From the NCBI RefSeq assembly GCF_000266885.1, contig NC_018020.1, positions 1,612,001 to 1,676,000 on the forward strand: a stretch of 64,000 bases of DNA, written 5' to 3'. The position numbers and the translations under genes are program-made. Source of the stretch: Turneriella parva DSM 21527 (GTDB lineage: Bacteria > Spirochaetota > Leptospiria > Turneriellales > Turneriellaceae). The notes below the pieces were generated by a model. That model was not told the DNA's origin. It was given only the letters and a program-made list of their open reading frames with translations, and made no database searches. How positions within the stretch are numbered: position 1 is the first letter of the stretch; each line of letters starts with the position of its first letter. Shown here piece after piece: positions 1 through 9,411 of this stretch.

Positions 1-260
1 ACGAATTCGTGCAGCACGAGCACTCTGAGCAGTGGGTTCTTCTTTTTGATCGCTGGCAGTTTTTCTGCAAGCCCCGCCGCCCCGCTGTAGTGCACGACGA
101 GCACACCTTCGGCGTCGTCGGCCATTCGCAGGTCTTCGAGCCTGGTTAAGTTCTGTGTTTCGGCGCCGCGTGCGCCTACGTAACGTGAAATCGAATCGGT
201 GACTGCCGCTGACTCGCCGTGCAGAAAGAAAATCGTATCGGCGAGCGCGGCCTGCGGCAT
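1..260 (-). CDS. Partial hypothetical protein, 3' end outside window
   Basis: An open frame runs from an ATG at 258-260 leftwards off the window edge, about 86 codons without a stop. It starts 8 bases after the stop of the response-regulator gene at 269-643, on the same strand, so the two probably form an operon. The visible part begins MPQAALADTIFFLHGESAAV and has alternating hydrophobic strands (GVLVVHY, LLRVLVLHEF) that suggest an alpha/beta fold, possibly receiver- or NTPase-like, but no family motif is complete. I do not recognise it. No clear ribosome-binding site precedes the ATG, so translation may be coupled to the upstream gene. Confidence 0.5.
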   Translation of the reverse strand, partial: MPQAALADTIFFLHGESAAVTDSISRYVGARGAETQNLTRLEDLRMADDAEGVLVVHYSGAAGLAEKLPAIKKKNPLLRVLVLHEF

Positions 261-268
261 ATTCGCTG

Positions 269-643
269 CTAAGTCATTTTCAGCGCGCTCTTCACCGACG
301 AGATGAGCCGGTCTTCGGTGAAGGGTTTGATGATAAAGTCGTGCGCGCCTGCTGCAACTGCCTCTTTAATAAAGCGGCTTTCGCCAAGAGCTGAAACCAC
401 AATAACTTTCGCGTTCGGCACAGCTGCCTTGACGAGCTTCGTGGCCTCAATGCCCCCCAGATTTTTCATCGAGAGATCCATCGTGATCAGGTCGGGCTGC
501 AGCGTCGTCGCCATCTCGACGACCTCGTTGCCATCGGTTGCTTCGCCCGCAACTTCAAAACCTTTCGATTCTAAATGGCGGCGAATCACCTGCCGCATAT
601 ACCCCGAATCGTCAACGATCAGTACTTTCTTCTTATCGGCCAT
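269..643 (-). CDS. CheY-like single-domain response regulator
   Basis: A 124-residue protein made only of a receiver domain. The phosphorylation machinery is complete: acidic pair D11/D12, phosphoacceptor D56 in the segment LITMDLSM, switch residue S84 in VVSALGE, and K106 in the IIKPF motif. Such proteins take phosphate from a histidine kinase and act by protein-protein contact, for example on the flagellar motor switch or in a phosphorelay; there is no DNA-binding output domain. It lies directly upstream of the partial gene at 1-260, and no kinase gene is visible here, so its partner is unknown. Family assignment is certain; a role in chemotaxis is inference. Confidence 0.93.
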   Translation of the reverse strand: MADKKKVLIVDDSGYMRQVIRRHLESKGFEVAGEATDGNEVVEMATTLQPDLITMDLSMKNLGGIEATKLVKAAVPNAKVIVVSALGESRFIKEAVAAGAHDFIIKPFTEDRLISSVKSALKMT

Positions 644-673
644 ATATAAGGAGCGACGAGTTCTGTCTTGATT

Positions 674-892
674 TTACGACGACTTTCCGCGATTTTTTAT
701 CGAAATCCAGATTTCTGGCAAATACGCGCCAATGATGATCATGACCAGGCCGACCAGGTTCGCGCCCGAAAGAAATTTCACCGATTGCCAGCGGTCGGCG
801 CTCGTATTCATAATCGAGAGGTACCAGCCGCCGACCACAAGCGCGAGGCCCAGAAGGTGTGCTATGGTATAGGTTTTAATTTTTTGCCACAT
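674..892 (-). CDS. Small two-helix membrane protein
   Basis: A 72-residue protein beginning MWQKIKTYTIAHLLG. It has two hydrophobic segments, roughly residues 8-26 and 45-62 (LVGLVMIIIGAYLPEIW), separated by a short polar loop, so it should span the inner membrane twice. The frame stays open upstream to 1009, but that extension is poorly protein-like and overlaps a 21-bp hairpin at 940-984, so I start at 892. It is transcribed in the same direction as the response-regulator gene downstream. No family is recognised. Confidence 0.5.
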   Translation of the reverse strand: MWQKIKTYTIAHLLGLALVVGGWYLSIMNTSADRWQSVKFLSGANLVGLVMIIIGAYLPEIWISIKNRGKSS

Positions 893-939
893 AATAAGCA
901 GTAGGATTGATGAATGTTCTGAGGGCTGCAAGCCAAAAG

Positions 940-984
940 CATCTTCTGGTTTCCTGTTGCGTAGCAACATGAAACCAGAAGATG
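940..984. repeat. Long hairpin, 21-bp stem with 3-base loop
   Basis: Bases 940-953 pair perfectly with 971-984. After one mismatch (954/970), bases 955-960 pair with 964-969 around the loop GTA. The hairpin sits between the divergent genes at 892 (minus) and 1134 (plus) and is not followed by a T-run in either direction, so it does not look like an ordinary terminator. Confidence 0.85.
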
Positions 985-1133
985 TGACATAATTCGATAT
1001 CCACAACACTTGTTCACTAATATCGCTTTTTTTGGCCCCTGAACTATATGGCGACGCATATTACAGTGATGGAGTGGCATAAATTGCGCCGTAAAGGCGC
1101 CATTGCTGTCGTCCAATATATACAGAGGGAAAC

Positions 1134-4100
1134 ATGAAGAGCGCAATGCGTTGGAAACTACTGATCTTGGGCACACTGGCGGCGTATGCTTTGGCGTGCG
1201 CCCCTAAACGAAATATTACCCAATTCGCAAAAAATAAAGAAGCCGAAGCGGGACAAACCTACACCGAAGAACAACTGCGCGCAGCGTTGGGGTCTGATCG
1301 GTATGATGCATTGGTTGTGGGTATTGGGCAAGATAACCTCAACTTGCTGACCTATGGCATTGGTATCTCGAACATGACAATGTTGATGAACGGCATTTCA
1401 ACTCCCGGTAAATTGCCCGCCCTCATGTCAGATGGGCCAAACTCGAGAAAGCTGACGTCGATTAACGTGCTTGAGCTCTTGAATAAGTTGGATGATGCAT
1501 GCCAGCAGCCAGGTTCATATGTCAACCCCTCACCCGACCCCTTAATCAACCCAGGTGGTGGGTGCGATACCCTGGGTAAAATGGTCAACATGATCAATGG
1601 CGTGACCGTCGCGGGTATGGAAGGCATCAAGAATATTGTGCACGGAGTGCAAGATCAACCTCTCGACCTCAATGGGTCTGCCTATCAGAATAGAATCAGC
1701 CGGTTGGCCTTTTTGATTTCTTTGCTGAACGAAAATTTGAGTGTCATGCCCACACTGGTGAACGACTTGTCGGCGCCACGTTGCTCGAATAATTCATATG
1801 CAACCCAAGGCACTTGCAATGCAGCAAGCGGTACATGGGAGGCGGCTTCTGGCAAGTGTGTTTTTCCACAGTTTACGATGACCGCTGCATGTACTGGTGC
1901 TGGCCATAGCTGGGATTCAGCCCTAACGGGAGGCACTTTCTCGAGCGTTGGAAATACTAAATTGATTCGATTGGTCAACGATTCTCGCGATATGCGAGAT
2001 CTGGCTGTCATCATCAACAATACCACCGTGCTCAGCAATATAACTGCGGTTATGGCTGGCCTTACTGGTAACATTTATTGCTCTAAACCTGAATATGTCA
2101 CCCAAGCAACGTGCACCGGTGCTGGCGGTTCTTGGACAAACACTCTTTGTAGCAATCCAACGCACACAACGCGCGCAGCCTGCACGGGCGCTGGCGCCAC
2201 CTGGACATCAGATGGCATCGAGAACATGGGTCGCATGATCAACGAACTTGATCGTGTGTGTGATGGTAATGGCGCCACAAATGGTAAAGCCTGCATCGAC
2301 GCGGGTGGTACGTGGCGCACGAAAGCATCAAAGATTCCGGTAATCGTTAATAACATCACAAACGTGCCCAACATGTATACGATCGTCAATGGTCTGAGCA
2401 ACGACGGCAAGCGTCCGCAGTGGCCGGTGGGTGGTGCAACTGTGCCGCTGCCAATTGGCCTCGGTCTGCCAGCACCTTACGCCGGTGACGCAGGCAACGT
2501 CTTTGATGGCGTCGATTCAATGGTTGCGACTATCAACAAACTCTACGTAACAGCCGATGCCGATTCATTCGGTACCGAGGGCATGAAGCGTATGGCCTAC
2601 CTGGTGAACAACCTTGATACGACCGGCGTCTTTTCGAACGACACGAATTTCGATGACACGACCGGCGGCTTCAACTGCGTCACTGGAAACTTTGACAATC
2701 GTTTGAACTGGGCGTTCTCCAACAACGGCAGCGCTGCTGCGCCATTTAATGGCCGCAGCTGGGCCTCAGATAACAATTCTGCGCAGTCCGGCACGTGCTC
2801 TATCCGCAATGATCCAACTGCCGCGACCGTACAGACGCAAACTCAATCCGCTGAGCTTGTGGCAAATCTCACGACTGGTGGAAATATCACATTCTATCGA
2901 AGAACGGCACTTAATACCGGAGATGTTTTGCGGTTTTACATTGATGACGTACAGCAAACATGCGGTTCATGCACGGGAACACAGGCGTGGTCGCAATTAT
3001 CTTTTGCCGTGACAAGCGGCGTTCATAGATTTCGCTGGGATGTTCAACGCAGGTTGAACAGCACTGGTCAAGTTTGGATTGATACGGTTGCGCTGCCTGG
3101 CGACAAAGGTGCTGCCCGCACTGCAGCACAGAAGACTTTTATCATGCTCAACAACCTATACATAAATTCTAGCCTGACGAACGTCGCTGATATTCTGAGC
3201 AATGTTACTGTCCCGAATTCACCACCGGGGTGCTGGACAGGTTCGACCGTTACCTGTGTACCTACTTGGAACAATGGTCTTGATACTCTGATTCACACGG
3301 TGAACCGGGTTGAATATCCCGCGCTCATAACCGATCTGCCACGCCTTGCGGAAACCGTGAACCAGATTTCGTCTCTGCAGATTATGTATGACATCCTCAA
3401 CAACATGGATGGTCAGAACTCGACCAATCAATTGGTGGCGATGATGGACTTTATTGAGACCCCCGGCAACCTGCCGATACTCATCAACAACCTCTCCGGT
3501 CAGGCGGGTGTGCGTACTGCTGATATTCTGAAGAGCCTGAATGCCGCGGGTAAATCGAATATGCTGCGCGTACTTGCGAACACTCCGAACGGTGCGCCCG
3601 TGCTTGATACGGCGCGCTTGCTAAATGGCGTAGCAAATACGATCCGCGTGGCAGAGATTCTCAACAGCTTAAAGCTCTCAGCGAACGTTTATAACACCGT
3701 TTCGTCAACAGTTACGATCACAGCAGCAAACCCTGCGGTGGTCACTTGGCTTGCCGGAAACCACGGGCTGGTACAGAACGCTAGAGTCTCGATTTCAACT
3801 ACTGGGAAATTGCCTGATGGTCTGTTCTCCGGGCGCGTCTATTATGCCTGCCGTACGTCAAACAACACCGCGCTCTTGGCGACTAGCTTTGAGCTTTCGA
3901 CAGACCAAACGTGCGCATCGCGCGTCAGCACGCTTGGTGGTACTCAATCTGGAACCCACACTGCAATGGCCGGCGACGAAACCGTCTTTGCTTCGCCTAA
4001 CCGAACCGGTGGCCAAAAGCTCGCAGAGTTCTTCAACGCAGTGAATAGCAAAGGTAGCGGCAGCGCGAACATTTGCAATGTTAACGATAACGAAGACGAT

Positions 4101-6866
4101 TTTTGTATCAAGAACCATCTGGTGCGTCTTGTAAACGATATTGCTACTTCGGCTTCAGGTTCAACTACCGTGGCTGATATCGTGAGCAACTTGCGCCCTA
4201 ACGCTGGCCCGGGTGGTAACACAGGCGTTATGCGCATGGTCGATGTGCTCTTCGAAATGAAGAACCAGAATTCAGGAGCTCCTTATACCAATCCGCTGTC
4301 CAACAGTACAGCTGAGGATTTTGGCCGCCTGACAGCATTCATCAAAGACATGACTGGCGGCAATGCAGGCCTTAACACGGCGCGAATGGTAAACGAAGTT
4401 AACCTGGGTTACATGAGCACCAGGGTGACCTGGCTGCTGCAGAACATTAATCGCATGCGCTATTTGTCGCGACTTCTATCAGAGATGACGAGTGTAGACC
4501 TGATGTTGCAGTTGCTAAATGATAGTTCGACCAATATCAATACGATTGATACGCTAGTGGATACGCACGGAAATAATACCTACGGCGCTGGCGCAATTGG
4601 CTCCTACGCTGGGGCAATATATGGGACGAGCCCCAGCGGCTATGGGTGCACTACATCTGATTGCGATACCAATACTACAGACCAGTTGGGTCGCCTGATC
4701 CAGATGATCAATAACATCTATGCAATCGGTAACACACTCACGCTCATCAACGACGTAGAAGATATCACGTATGTTTCGTACCTGGTGATTAACGTGAATC
4801 GTATCAAGTACCTGACCGATATTGTGAACCGTTTAACAAATGTTAACCTTATGGTCCGGGTTATCAATGGCGCCGACGCCTGCGGGGTTTACATCGCGGG
4901 TGTCAACGATGTCACCGACACTTCTGCAACTTGCGCGACAGCAAGCGCTCCTGCGGCCAACACGTGGTCAGGTGTAGGGAAGTGCAAGACCAATCCGGCC
5001 CTCACAACCGCGGCCGCTTGCGGCGTGGCGAATTGGGAAGGCGCAGACAAGGCGAAGCTCGTTGCCCTCATAAACGGTATGGGCAATAGCGAACTCAAAG
5101 GCAACTTGGACGAAGGTGATTTGGTCGGCGCAGGCAGTAACACGAAGGCAGTAGGGGAACAGTTCGTGTTGGCTGATACAATGAACAAACTCGGGTATCA
5201 GGCAGATCTCGTTACACCGCGCAGTTTAGGTCAGCAGATGCGCGTTGTTCGCGTGATCAACCAGGTGCAGTACTGTGGTCTGAAGCCGCAGTATGACAAG
5301 CGCATTCAGAATGGCCCCGCCTGTGTGAATGCTTCGAATGTAATTCAAGCGGGCTATCAGTTTGAAGAAGCCTGCACAGCGGCAGGACTATTCTGGAGGG
5401 CAAAATACAACAGCACGAACGTCGGAAATTGTACCGCCAACGGCGGTACGGGAGCTGTCGATGGAACTGGTTATGGTTGCTGGGTGCCGGCAGCCACGAT
5501 ATATAATCTGTGCGGCGACCCTAGTTATCAGAAACCCACTACTTCTTCTCCCGCTTCTGGCATCTACTATAACAACGGTGATCGATATGACGGGCGTAAT
5601 CGCATTACTGCCCTAATGTTGGGTGTTACCAACGGTGATGCTTTCTCAGTTGTTGTGGGCGATGTGCAGGATACTTCAAAGACGATCAACATGGTCAACG
5701 GCGTTCGCCGCGTGCGCACGCTCAGCCAATTTGTAAAATGGCTTCCGGGCACCGTAACAGCGGCACTCGTGAATAACACGCAACCGCCAGCGATATTACG
5801 TTCACTCGTTTATCTCGCGAATAATCTTGAAGAAAACGAAGACGATACAGCGAAGGCTTTTGCTTCTATGGTGCATTTCGGCATCAGGATGGTAGCTCAA
5901 CCTGGTGGTCGCAGCATGACTGGTGGCCCTGCAGGAAACTGCATGGAGTTTACCGGGCTTGGACCGCGCCGGCTTGCAGCAGTTATGAATCTCGAAGCCG
6001 GGCCTTATCTTGAAGGCTTAGTCGGTAACCTCGGTTGGCAGATATCAATACCCGCTATGAACTGCGGCTGGGCTAAAGACGCAGCGCAAGACACCGCCAG
6101 CTGTAGCGCCGAAGATGGCCGCACCGGCGGCATGTATAAGGCAGTGGGTAGAAGCTATGTTGGAAATCCGAGACCGACTGGTAACCAGTGCGTGCGGCCG
6201 CGCGAACTTACTGCAGGCTACCGCTACGGCGATTGGACTTGGGGTACAAATCAAGGGGTGAGATCGCCAAACTGCGTACGCTTTATGCCTGAACCCTCAG
6301 GTCTGCCGGGGCTGTCTTGCACGAAGGTTACCGACGAGATTATTGACAGTGGATTTTCCACAGTTTTGGGTTCAATTGGTTCAGGTATTTCTGACGCCGG
6401 GTGCGATGGCAGCTCGGGCTGCCTGGATATGTGGGCTATCTTGAAAGGTCAAGGCACAGGTTTCGTTGGTTCGATGATGAATGATACCGGTTCAGCCATC
6501 GGGTTTCCGCCGCCACGCGTGTATAGTGATAGTGAAAACTCTACTACCGGTCTGAAGGGCGGTACAACTACACGTTGCACACAGGGTAGCAATGACGGCA
6601 ACAACTGGCAGTGTATTCGGGTTGGCCTGAATGGTGGAGACATGCGCCCCGGTGATACAGGGAATGGATATTATTGGGGAACCTATTGTGCCGCTGGTAA
6701 CAGTCTTACAGTCGGATCAATATCCGGAGCTGCAGGAAGCACAGCGTTATCGCAAAGTTGCGTGGCAAATGGTGGTACGTGGAAAACTGAGCGCAACTAC
6801 CAAGGGCCGAGCTGCAATCTTGATCCATCTATATTAGGTGCGGCCACGCCGAAGTTAGGGCCGTGA
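1134..6866 (+). CDS. Giant repeat lipoprotein (1910 aa) with IN-repeats and Cys/Trp modules
   Basis: The N-terminus is a lipoprotein signal peptide with lipobox AYALAC (Cys at about residue 22), so the protein is probably membrane-anchored and exported. Most of the rest is a degenerate repeat of roughly 25-30 residues built on hydrophobic-Asn patterns such as LIRLVND, MVNMINGV and VIVNNITNVPNMYTIVNGL. Between these lie small Cys/Trp modules of the type QATCTGAGGSW, AACTGAGATW and CVANGGTW. Around residues 510-660 there is a jelly-roll-like segment (TTGGNITFYRRTALNTGDVL). A ribosome-binding site (AGAGGGA, 1124-1130) supports the ATG at 1134. I know no named family for the Asn repeat. Surface adhesin or structural scaffold are guesses. 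Confidence 0.88.
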   Translation: MKSAMRWKLLILGTLAAYALACAPKRNITQFAKNKEAEAGQTYTEEQLRAALGSDRYDALVVGIGQDNLNLLTYGIGISNMTMLMNGISTPGKLPALMSDGPNSRKLTSINVLELLNKLDDACQQPGSYVNPSPDPLINPGGGCDTLGKMVNMINGVTVAGMEGIKNIVHGVQDQPLDLNGSAYQNRISRLAFLISLLNENLSVMPTLVNDLSAPRCSNNSYATQGTCNAASGTWEAASGKCVFPQFTMTAACTGAGHSWDSALTGGTFSSVGNTKLIRLVNDSRDMRDLAVIINNTTVLSNITAVMAGLTGNIYCSKPEYVTQATCTGAGGSWTNTLCSNPTHTTRAACTGAGATWTSDGIENMGRMINELDRVCDGNGATNGKACIDAGGTWRTKASKIPVIVNNITNVPNMYTIVNGLSNDGKRPQWPVGGATVPLPIGLGLPAPYAGDAGNVFDGVDSMVATINKLYVTADADSFGTEGMKRMAYLVNNLDTTGVFSNDTNFDDTTGGFNCVTGNFDNRLNWAFSNNGSAAAPFNGRSWASDNNSAQSGTCSIRNDPTAATVQTQTQSAELVANLTTGGNITFYRRTALNTGDVLRFYIDDVQQTCGSCTGTQAWSQLSFAVTSGVHRFRWDVQRRLNSTGQVWIDTVALPGDKGAARTAAQKTFIMLNNLYINSSLTNVADILSNVTVPNSPPGCWTGSTVTCVPTWNNGLDTLIHTVNRVEYPALITDLPRLAETVNQISSLQIMYDILNNMDGQNSTNQLVAMMDFIETPGNLPILINNLSGQAGVRTADILKSLNAAGKSNMLRVLANTPNGAPVLDTARLLNGVANTIRVAEILNSLKLSANVYNTVSSTVTITAANPAVVTWLAGNHGLVQNARVSISTTGKLPDGLFSGRVYYACRTSNNTALLATSFELSTDQTCASRVSTLGGTQSGTHTAMAGDETVFASPNRTGGQKLAEFFNAVNSKGSGSANICNVNDNEDDFCIKNHLVRLVNDIATSASGSTTVADIVSNLRPNAGPGGNTGVMRMVDVLFEMKNQNSGAPYTNPLSNSTAEDFGRLTAFIKDMTGGNAGLNTARMVNEVNLGYMSTRVTWLLQNINRMRYLSRLLSEMTSVDLMLQLLNDSSTNINTIDTLVDTHGNNTYGAGAIGSYAGAIYGTSPSGYGCTTSDCDTNTTDQLGRLIQMINNIYAIGNTLTLINDVEDITYVSYLVINVNRIKYLTDIVNRLTNVNLMVRVINGADACGVYIAGVNDVTDTSATCATASAPAANTWSGVGKCKTNPALTTAAACGVANWEGADKAKLVALINGMGNSELKGNLDEGDLVGAGSNTKAVGEQFVLADTMNKLGYQADLVTPRSLGQQMRVVRVINQVQYCGLKPQYDKRIQNGPACVNASNVIQAGYQFEEACTAAGLFWRAKYNSTNVGNCTANGGTGAVDGTGYGCWVPAATIYNLCGDPSYQKPTTSSPASGIYYNNGDRYDGRNRITALMLGVTNGDAFSVVVGDVQDTSKTINMVNGVRRVRTLSQFVKWLPGTVTAALVNNTQPPAILRSLVYLANNLEENEDDTAKAFASMVHFGIRMVAQPGGRSMTGGPAGNCMEFTGLGPRRLAAVMNLEAGPYLEGLVGNLGWQISIPAMNCGWAKDAAQDTASCSAEDGRTGGMYKAVGRSYVGNPRPTGNQCVRPRELTAGYRYGDWTWGTNQGVRSPNCVRFMPEPSGLPGLSCTKVTDEIIDSGFSTVLGSIGSGISDAGCDGSSGCLDMWAILKGQGTGFVGSMMNDTGSAIGFPPPRVYSDSENSTTGLKGGTTTRCTQGSNDGNNWQCIRVGLNGGDMRPGDTGNGYYWGTYCAAGNSLTVGSISGAAGSTALSQSCVANGGTWKTERNYQGPSCNLDPSILGAATPKLGP

Positions 6867-6923
6867 TAAAAGAGTCATCCTATAAGATGCGATGATGGTC
6901 TAGCCGAACTTCTTGGCGCCGTT

Positions 6924-7472
6924 ATGATGCGAACTTTCTTGTTTTCTGTGCTGTTCACCGCAGTTATCTGCACCGTTGCAGCATGTGCAAAAACGAATAC
7001 CGCTCCCAAAGGACCTGCAAAAACTGCAATGCGGGCCAAGATTATTGAGGCTTTCTTCAGTTCACCATTGAAAATAAAAGGTTCGATGAATGGTTTTTGG
7101 TCTGTTGACTTGAAAGAATTTGCGTCGCATCTCAAAAAATCTCGCAAAAGCGACATCAACTTGAGTATGACCAACTACTATCTTCGTATTGAAGGTTCTT
7201 TTTGTGACGAACTTTTTTTTGTGGATGGAGGTGATTTCACAATGAGCGCCGGAAGCCTAAAAAAGCTCGAATCAACCAAAGATCGTAATATTTATTCGGT
7301 CGTCTACAACAGGGAGCTTCCTCAGGGCACCAAGCTTACCCAGGGTGGGATTCTTTCAGCCTTCATTGATGAGAGGCGCATAGTTGTTGAGTTTCCAGAT
7401 CATAAACTGACATTCTTTCCATCTGATGAAAATCCTGCAGTTTTGTCCGCACGCTATGGCAAAACCCCATGA
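6924..7472 (+). CDS. Lipoprotein, unknown function (182 aa)
   Basis: It begins with a signal peptide and lipobox VAAC (Cys at about residue 21), followed by a Lys/Ala-rich linker and a mixed alpha/beta body with no motif I recognise. It lies 57 bases after the giant lipoprotein gene and its last four bases overlap the start of the next gene (ATGA), so it belongs to the same transcription direction and is translationally coupled to its neighbour. The pair may assist or decorate the large lipoprotein, but that is inference from position. Two adjacent ATG codons could start it; no strong ribosome-binding site is visible. Confidence 0.75.
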   Translation: MMRTFLFSVLFTAVICTVAACAKTNTAPKGPAKTAMRAKIIEAFFSSPLKIKGSMNGFWSVDLKEFASHLKKSRKSDINLSMTNYYLRIEGSFCDELFFVDGGDFTMSAGSLKKLESTKDRNIYSVVYNRELPQGTKLTQGGILSAFIDERRIVVEFPDHKLTFFPSDENPAVLSARYGKTP

Positions 7473-7939
7473 CACCGTCGGGCTTTCGTTTCTCGCGGCT
7501 ACAGGTTGTCTTTCAGGTTTTTTTTGCGGTGCTCTTAATCTTTTGCTCCCGCAAGCCGCCTGAATGGTCCCCAGACTTGAAAAATTTCCTCAACAAGGCG
7601 AATCGTGAACTGGACGAATTGGCCCCCTTCTTTATGCGGAACTCATCACCGGAGAAGGTTATGGACGGGCTAGGTCGCCTGGATAAATTCATGGATGGTA
7701 TCGTTGTGGATATGCGCCGCATGATCGAAAAATATCCTGAATTGCTCAAAGATTCGCGCGCCGTCGGAACCTATCACCGATTGGAAATCAAGCTTCTGCA
7801 GGACAATATCGAACGAATTCAGAAGGATGGAGCTTATTGGTATCAAAAGCTCAACAAACAAAAAAGGTATATCGATCTCGTGCAGCGTATCCACACAAAG
7901 ATACGCATAGCAGATAAAATGACAGTACCGCCAAATTAA
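7469..7939 (+). CDS. Small helical lipoprotein (156 aa)
   Basis: The start ATG overlaps the preceding stop (ATGA). An N-terminal hydrophobic segment ends in LLIFCSRKPPEW, giving a lipidation Cys at about residue 26. The mature part is predominantly charged and helical (ELDELAPFF, MIEKYPELL, LEIKLLQDNIERIQK) and may form a helical bundle or coiled coil. No family is recognised. It is the last gene before a 785-base stretch without a convincing gene, so it probably ends the operon. Confidence 0.72.
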   Translation: MTPSGFRFSRLQVVFQVFFAVLLIFCSRKPPEWSPDLKNFLNKANRELDELAPFFMRNSSPEKVMDGLGRLDKFMDGIVVDMRRMIEKYPELLKDSRAVGTYHRLEIKLLQDNIERIQKDGAYWYQKLNKQKRYIDLVQRIHTKIRIADKMTVPPN

Positions 7940-8724
7940 TGATCGAGGTATCATTTCCCGAACAGGCACGGTCGGTTACACGCGAAGCTGTGTCGCCTCG
8001 GAATTTTGCACGCCAAGCGAACCAAAAAAATCCCGTCTGCGCTGTCAAAACCAACATCTAAGCCCTTTCCGTAATCGACGATGTGATGACGGTTGTGATT
8101 GCCGAAAATTCGCTACACTCCCGCGCTCTTGATTTCTACGGAAGCATTGGCCGCAAAGTAAAACCATTCGAAAAACATCGGTATCAACTCAGTCGCAAGG
8201 AAACGGCCTAATGACAAGCCCTGTTTTCAAACATCATGCCCCCAAGATACTGATAAGAATTGCAACGCAAAAATTTCAAAACGGCAATAAGCAGTATTTC
8301 GATGCTCTAGCGGTCGCCCTCGGGATAAAGGTTTCGGACTACAAAAATGCTCGTTAGCCGCAGTTGCCCCTCAGCAGGGCGGGGCGTGTTATACATAGCG
8401 ATGAAAAACTAATTCGAAAGCTGATCTCGCAAGTACTAACCTACCAAGTATCAGAAAAACTTGGAGCTGCAAATATTTAGCACAAAACTGAACATGATAA
8501 TCGAACTTACGACCAAGAATCACGTCTCCGGGCCGGAAGACCGCACCACCTTAATAAGGAAAAGGGCAGGCTTTTTGATTCAAATATTCATTTGGCTGAC
8601 TAAATGTCTAGGTAGCATCGTTGAGTCATCTTGACTCCGGTCTCGATGGTCGCTCAATGTTGTCGCTGTTAACGCCGGAAGAGCAGTTGCCCACCCATTG
8701 TCGTTTGGGGAACATTCTACTATT
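7940..8724. other. 785-base region without an intact gene
   Basis: This stretch lies between the convergent lipoprotein operon (plus) and the glycosyltransferase genes (minus). It holds decayed reading frames (see 8086-8480) and a palindrome at 8623-8637 (GAGTCA, TCT, TGACTC). No terminator with a clear T-run was found. Stretches on the minus strand around 8410-8560 also translate into protein-like sequence, but without a start or a family signature. The region looks like the eroded edge of the accessory island that follows. Confidence 0.5.
8086..8480 (+). pseudogene. Possible decayed pair of small coupled reading frames
   Basis: A 41-codon frame (8086-8211, starting MTVVIAENSLHSRALDFYGS) ends in TAATG, where the stop overlaps the ATG of a second frame at 8211. 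The second frame encodes 48 residues (MTSPVFKHHAPKILIRIATQ) and stops at a TAG (8355-8357). It then stays open in the same frame for another 40 codons, ending AANI at 8478-8480. The stop-start overlap and continued openness after a single amber codon suggest a gene broken by a nonsense mutation. No family is recognised, and chance open frames are a real alternative. Confidence 0.25.
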
Positions 8725-9408
8725 TTATCGGGCTATTTTGTACCAGATTATGGTCCAAAACAGACGAAATAGCGCACGAAAAGTATACCCTGACTCAGTT
8801 CGCTTAATTTCCTGCGAAGCATCAATCTCAATTTCAGCGAAGCTATGCGCTTCTTCCAACAACTGAATTTTGATAACTTTAGGAGTTTTCCCTCGCAAAC
8901 GATCGATTACCTCGCGCCGCGCTGCGCCAGTACTACAACCAAAGTCTTGGATCCTGTACGAATACAAAAGAGACGTCAATACCGCAACGCATGCCGATCC
9001 GACCTCACGCCACCAGATTCTGGGCCTGCCTCCGATACGTCGTCCCAAAACCAGTTCAATGCCGTTCGACGCCGCTATGGCCAATTTCTTTAAGTCTTCG
9101 AGCTTGCATGGCAAGTCACAGTCAACGGATATTAATATAGCTTCTTGGGCCGCAAATGCACCGCGCGCGCTCGCCCATTGTTGTCCCAGGTTGATGCTGT
9201 GTCGCAGCAAACGAATATTTGGATTTTCGCCAGCCGCCAATTTTAGCAGCGACCACGATTCATCAATGCTGGCATCATCTACGAATATCAGCTCGTACCG
9301 TGTGAATTCTCTAGCAAGATATGAAGTTAATTGGCGAATTGTCTCCGCTAAGATAGCAGCATTGTTGTAAACTGGCACGATGACGGAGACGGCAAAATCT
9401 GCTTTCAT
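8725..9408 (-). CDS. GT2 glycosyltransferase, DPM1-like (copy B)
   Basis: A 227-residue family 2 glycosyltransferase. The nucleotide-sugar-binding acidic residues are D44/D45 (VDDAS) and the metal-binding DxD is D96/D98 (VDCDLP). Its size matches the soluble dolichol-phosphate-mannose-synthase type without the C-terminal membrane pair of GtrB. By analogy it would transfer a sugar from a nucleotide donor to a polyprenyl phosphate on the cytoplasmic side. It lies 3 bases after the GT-C gene at 9412-10995, which could use the lipid-linked sugar. It is a diverged paralogue of the gene at 11715-12398, alignable along its length. The actual sugar is unknown. Confidence 0.88.
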   Translation of the reverse strand: MKADFAVSVIVPVYNNAAILAETIRQLTSYLAREFTRYELIFVDDASIDESWSLLKLAAGENPNIRLLRHSINLGQQWASARGAFAAQEAILISVDCDLPCKLEDLKKLAIAASNGIELVLGRRIGGRPRIWWREVGSACVAVLTSLLYSYRIQDFGCSTGAARREVIDRLRGKTPKVIKIQLLEEAHSFAEIEIDASQEIKRTESGYTFRALFRLFWTIIWYKIAR

Positions 9409-9411
9409 TTC

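Noticed and set aside
893-1009. N-terminal extension of the small membrane protein to 1009
   Set aside because: It would translate the long hairpin and is not hydrophobic or conserved in appearance.
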